The position numbers were made by a program, and so were the translations under genes. DNA of 64,000 nt. It comes from Trissonchulus latispiculum. Taxonomy: Eukaryota > Nematoda > Enoplea > Enoplida > Ironidae. Where the stretch lies: contig JASAND010020963.1 in assembly GCA_030248195.1 (NCBI GenBank), forward strand, positions 1-64,000, written 5' to 3'. Numbering within the stretch: position 1 is the stretch's first letter; each line of letters begins with the position of its first letter. The notes under the pieces were generated by a model, which was not told the DNA's origin, made no database searches, and saw only the letters and a list, made by a program, of their open reading frames with translations. Positions 62,138 through 64,000 of the stretch are shown piece after piece.

Positions 62138-62351
62138 AGTGTTTTGAATTCATCTATAGGTTAGATAGGCTTCAGACATAGTTGGGATAGGAGTAGACGA
62201 GGCCTATGCCTGTTAAGCATGTACATTTAAACCAGCCCCTTCCTGAGGAAATCCTCCAATTATTTGGCCGGTTTACCTATATAAATTCGGTTCGGAGGAT
62301 TGTTCATAGCATATTCTTTAAGATCCCAAGAATGGATTGATGTCTGGGTGG

Positions 62352-62630
62352 TAGGGTTGTAGCCGGACCGACCCGGTTTAGGCCCGGGCCCTGTAAATTT
62401 TGTGTTAAGCCCGGCTGAATGTCCGGCCCGGTTTTAGAGGCCAGGCTCACCGAGCCTGTCTGGCTCAGTCTGCGAAACTGGTACTTGCAGCGGTCCGGGC
62501 TTTGAGCCTGACCTAGTTGCGGGCCCGGGCTTCGATGTTTGGGCCTATTACCGGGCCCGAGGATTTAAAGCGGGCCCTGGGCCGGGATAGGCCCGGCCCG
62601 ATCAATTTCTTATCCATAGGAACAATCCTA
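62352..62630. mobile_element. hAT-like MITE, 279 bp, GC-rich
   Basis: Ends TAGGGTTGT and (reverse) TAGGATTGT. Flanks CTGGGTGG and CTAGGTGG match in 7 of 8 bases. The interior is full of GGGCCCGGGC words that can fold back. Confidence 0.6.
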
Positions 62631-62777
62631 CTAGGTGGTGATTCGATAACTGAAGAAACAGGCCACCAGATGATATTCTTGATATAACTTATCATTCATA
62701 CTTATTATCGATTCGTTATATTAAGACCGTTACATTTATCCCTTCGATACTTATAAAACTTGAACAGCAAATACAGA

Positions 62778-63320
62778 TCACATCAAAATACAATTTTTAT
62801 CCGAATCATGGGAAAGTGACGCATGGGCGTCTACGGATTTTGAAGTCGTTGAGACAAACTGCTGCCTCCGTGGAGAGCGTTCCCGTAAGCTTCCTCTTTC
62901 CGGAGGTGTGGAGGGAGACAAACCGTTTTCAGATTTCGGAAGCTGAAACCGTATTTCCGAATCCGTCGCAGGTTTCTTAGTATGAAAGGCTGTAGCCTTT
63001 TTAGCCTTGAATAGCTCGGTCCGTAAACTTGGTCGTCTTACGTCGTGCTCCGTAGCGGATAGATAGCCGCAACTGCTGGGATCAGAAGGTTTCGATCTCA
63101 ATCGAAGCAGGGGAGATTTGTGTGATCCTAATCCCTGATCAGAAAGTTTGGATTCCAACTTCTTATGATAGCTAGGATTCATTTCTTTGGGCATTTTGGC
63201 AAGTTCAAATAAGGTCTGAAATATGGCGAAGACTTCGTTTCCCGTTTTGGCTGAGCACTGCACAAATGAACACAGCGAACGCGGTGAAGCCACTCGATGT
63301 AGTCTTTCTCTGGCATTTTG
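62778..63320 (-). CDS. RASD/Dexras-type Ras-like GTPase, last exon
   Basis: Minus-strand exon, acceptor TTATTTCAG at 63,321-63,323, phase 0, stop TGA at 62,778-62,780. It begins QNARERLHRVASPRSLC and gives the G5 motif CSAKTG, then FQTLFELAKMPKEMNPSYHK, closely like the RASD1/Rhes region after G5 (FRALFAMAKLPSEMSPDLHR). A long basic/Ser-rich tail contains RRPSLRTELFKAKK, comparable to RRPSVHSDLMYIREK of RASD1. It ends in the CAAX box CILM, so the protein would be prenylated and membrane-bound. RASD proteins are Ras-like signalling GTPases with an extended C-terminal tail, as here. Confidence 0.85.
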   Translation of the reverse strand, partial: QNARERLHRVASPRSLCSFVQCSAKTGNEVFAIFQTLFELAKMPKEMNPSYHKKLESKLSDQGLGSHKSPLLRLRSKPSDPSSCGYLSATEHDVRRPSLRTELFKAKKATAFHTKKPATDSEIRFQLPKSENGLSPSTPPERGSLRERSPRRQQFVSTTSKSVDAHASLSHDSDKNCILM

Positions 63321-63426
63321 CTGAAATAAATATTTTTATGTATATAGCGGTCGATAGGCGACAACCTACATAGCTATGTACGAGAAGGAGGATATGTAGA
63401 ATTCTAGTGTATTGTATGTATGTACT

Positions 63427-63502
63427 GAGCCTGGGTGGCTCAATCGGTAGAGCGTTGGCACTAGTTAGCCAAAGGTTGTAGGTTCGATCCTCACCTCAGG
63501 AC
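63427..63502 (+). tRNA. tRNA-like sequence in the RASD intron
   Basis: A-box TGGCTCAATCGGTAGAGC and B-box GGTTCGATCCT are good. The stem TTGGC/GCCAA pairs perfectly but encloses an 8-nt loop (ACTAGTTA) rather than 7, the T stem has mismatches, and the acceptor ends CCTGGG/CTCAGG pair roughly. An AGT (Thr) anticodon is possible. A tRNA-derived SINE or pseudogene is at least as likely. It is antisense to the host gene. Confidence 0.45.
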
Positions 63503-63942
63503 CGAATTTTTTGGGTCGGAGGTGCTGTAGTGACATCCTTCTTTCTTTCGTTTATAATCTTGTATTATTCTATCTTAGCACACAAAAAATCGCAATTGCG
63601 AAACTTTATGCAACATCGATATATCGCTTGATTGCCTAAATGGGTGTAAGAATGACATGGTTAAGTTTTAAATATAATATAATATATTATATTATAATGT
63701 AACGTTTTCTAGAATACATTAACTCTTTGTTCTAAGTTTTGAAATTATAATCTGGAAAAAATTTAGCGATTTAACTGTGCACTGAAATGATTTTACAGAA
63801 TGTTGAGTGTCATAACTGAGCTCAAGTACGTTTCCATGAAGGTGCGGTTAAAGCTGAAGGGAAACGAAATCAAAATCATTTAGGATAGAAGATTGAAACT
63901 GCAACAGAAATTAACCAAACGTAGAGCAGCCGAAATACTTAC

Positions 63943-64000
63943 AACATTGGTTTCCCACTTCTGTGGCGGCAAATCCATCTTGTTCGCAACAATAACGATA
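63943..64000 (-). CDS. RASD-type GTPase, penultimate exon (partial)
   Basis: Reads IVIVANKMDLPPQKWETNV on the minus strand. NKMD is the G4 guanine-specificity motif. The donor GTAAGT (63,937-63,942) is consensus and phase 0, matching the last exon. G1-G3 lie beyond the window. Confidence 0.85.

Overview
This is metazoan (animal) nuclear DNA. It carries parts of two spliced host genes in a region dominated by transposons and satellite-like repeats. The animal signature is an alpha/epsilon-sarcoglycan gene (+ strand, nine coding exons with matching phases, 30.2 to 60.05 kb) facing the 3' part of a RASD/Dexras-type small GTPase gene (- strand, 62.8 kb to the window edge). Polinton, BEL/Pao, MULE, Ginger-like and hAT-like elements fit an invertebrate. 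I cannot name the species from the sequence.

Layout. 0-8.9 kb: decayed right part of a Polinton/Maverick (packaging ATPase, small proteins, chromodomain integrase, protein-primed DNA polymerase B, VLTF3-like factor). The capsid side is not in the window. 9.4-13.2 kb: remains of two DNA transposons, one a Mutator-like transposase with an OTU protease domain. 13.6-17.6 kb: poly-G/C low-complexity DNA, a dispersed 220-bp repeat and a tRNA-like unit between inverted repeats. 17.8-26.9 kb: a modular array of two repeat types (A, about 300-450 bp; B, about 160 bp) alternating with AATAAT tracts and short GTTGCC...GGCAAC hairpin cassettes. 27-30 kb: more G/C-tract DNA. 30-60 kb: sarcoglycan introns packed with hAT-like elements, several MITE families with clear target-site duplications, a 5'-truncated BEL/Pao element ending in a 358-bp palindrome, a Ginger-like transposon broken by a 4.56-kb hAT-like insertion, and arrays of 145-162-bp monomers. 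60-64 kb: sarcoglycan 3' region, a small hAT-like element, the RASD 3' exons and a tRNA-like sequence.

How it fits together. Apart from the two host genes, almost every open frame is a decayed mobile-element gene, and most are broken by in-frame stops or frameshifts. Sarcoglycan would sit in the muscle plasma membrane as part of the dystrophin-glycoprotein complex; the RASD protein would be a prenylated signalling GTPase. The most novel material is in the repeats. Several apparently unrelated families (A, B, C, D) share one core around GGTATCAAATGAAAGC. Several repeat blocks begin at a GC-rich hairpin and continue into tandem monomers of about 150 bp, an architecture like that of Helentron-associated elements. 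A set of G-tract MITEs shares CTGG... ends, 5-bp target duplications and often a CCGGCGAAGCCGG hairpin.
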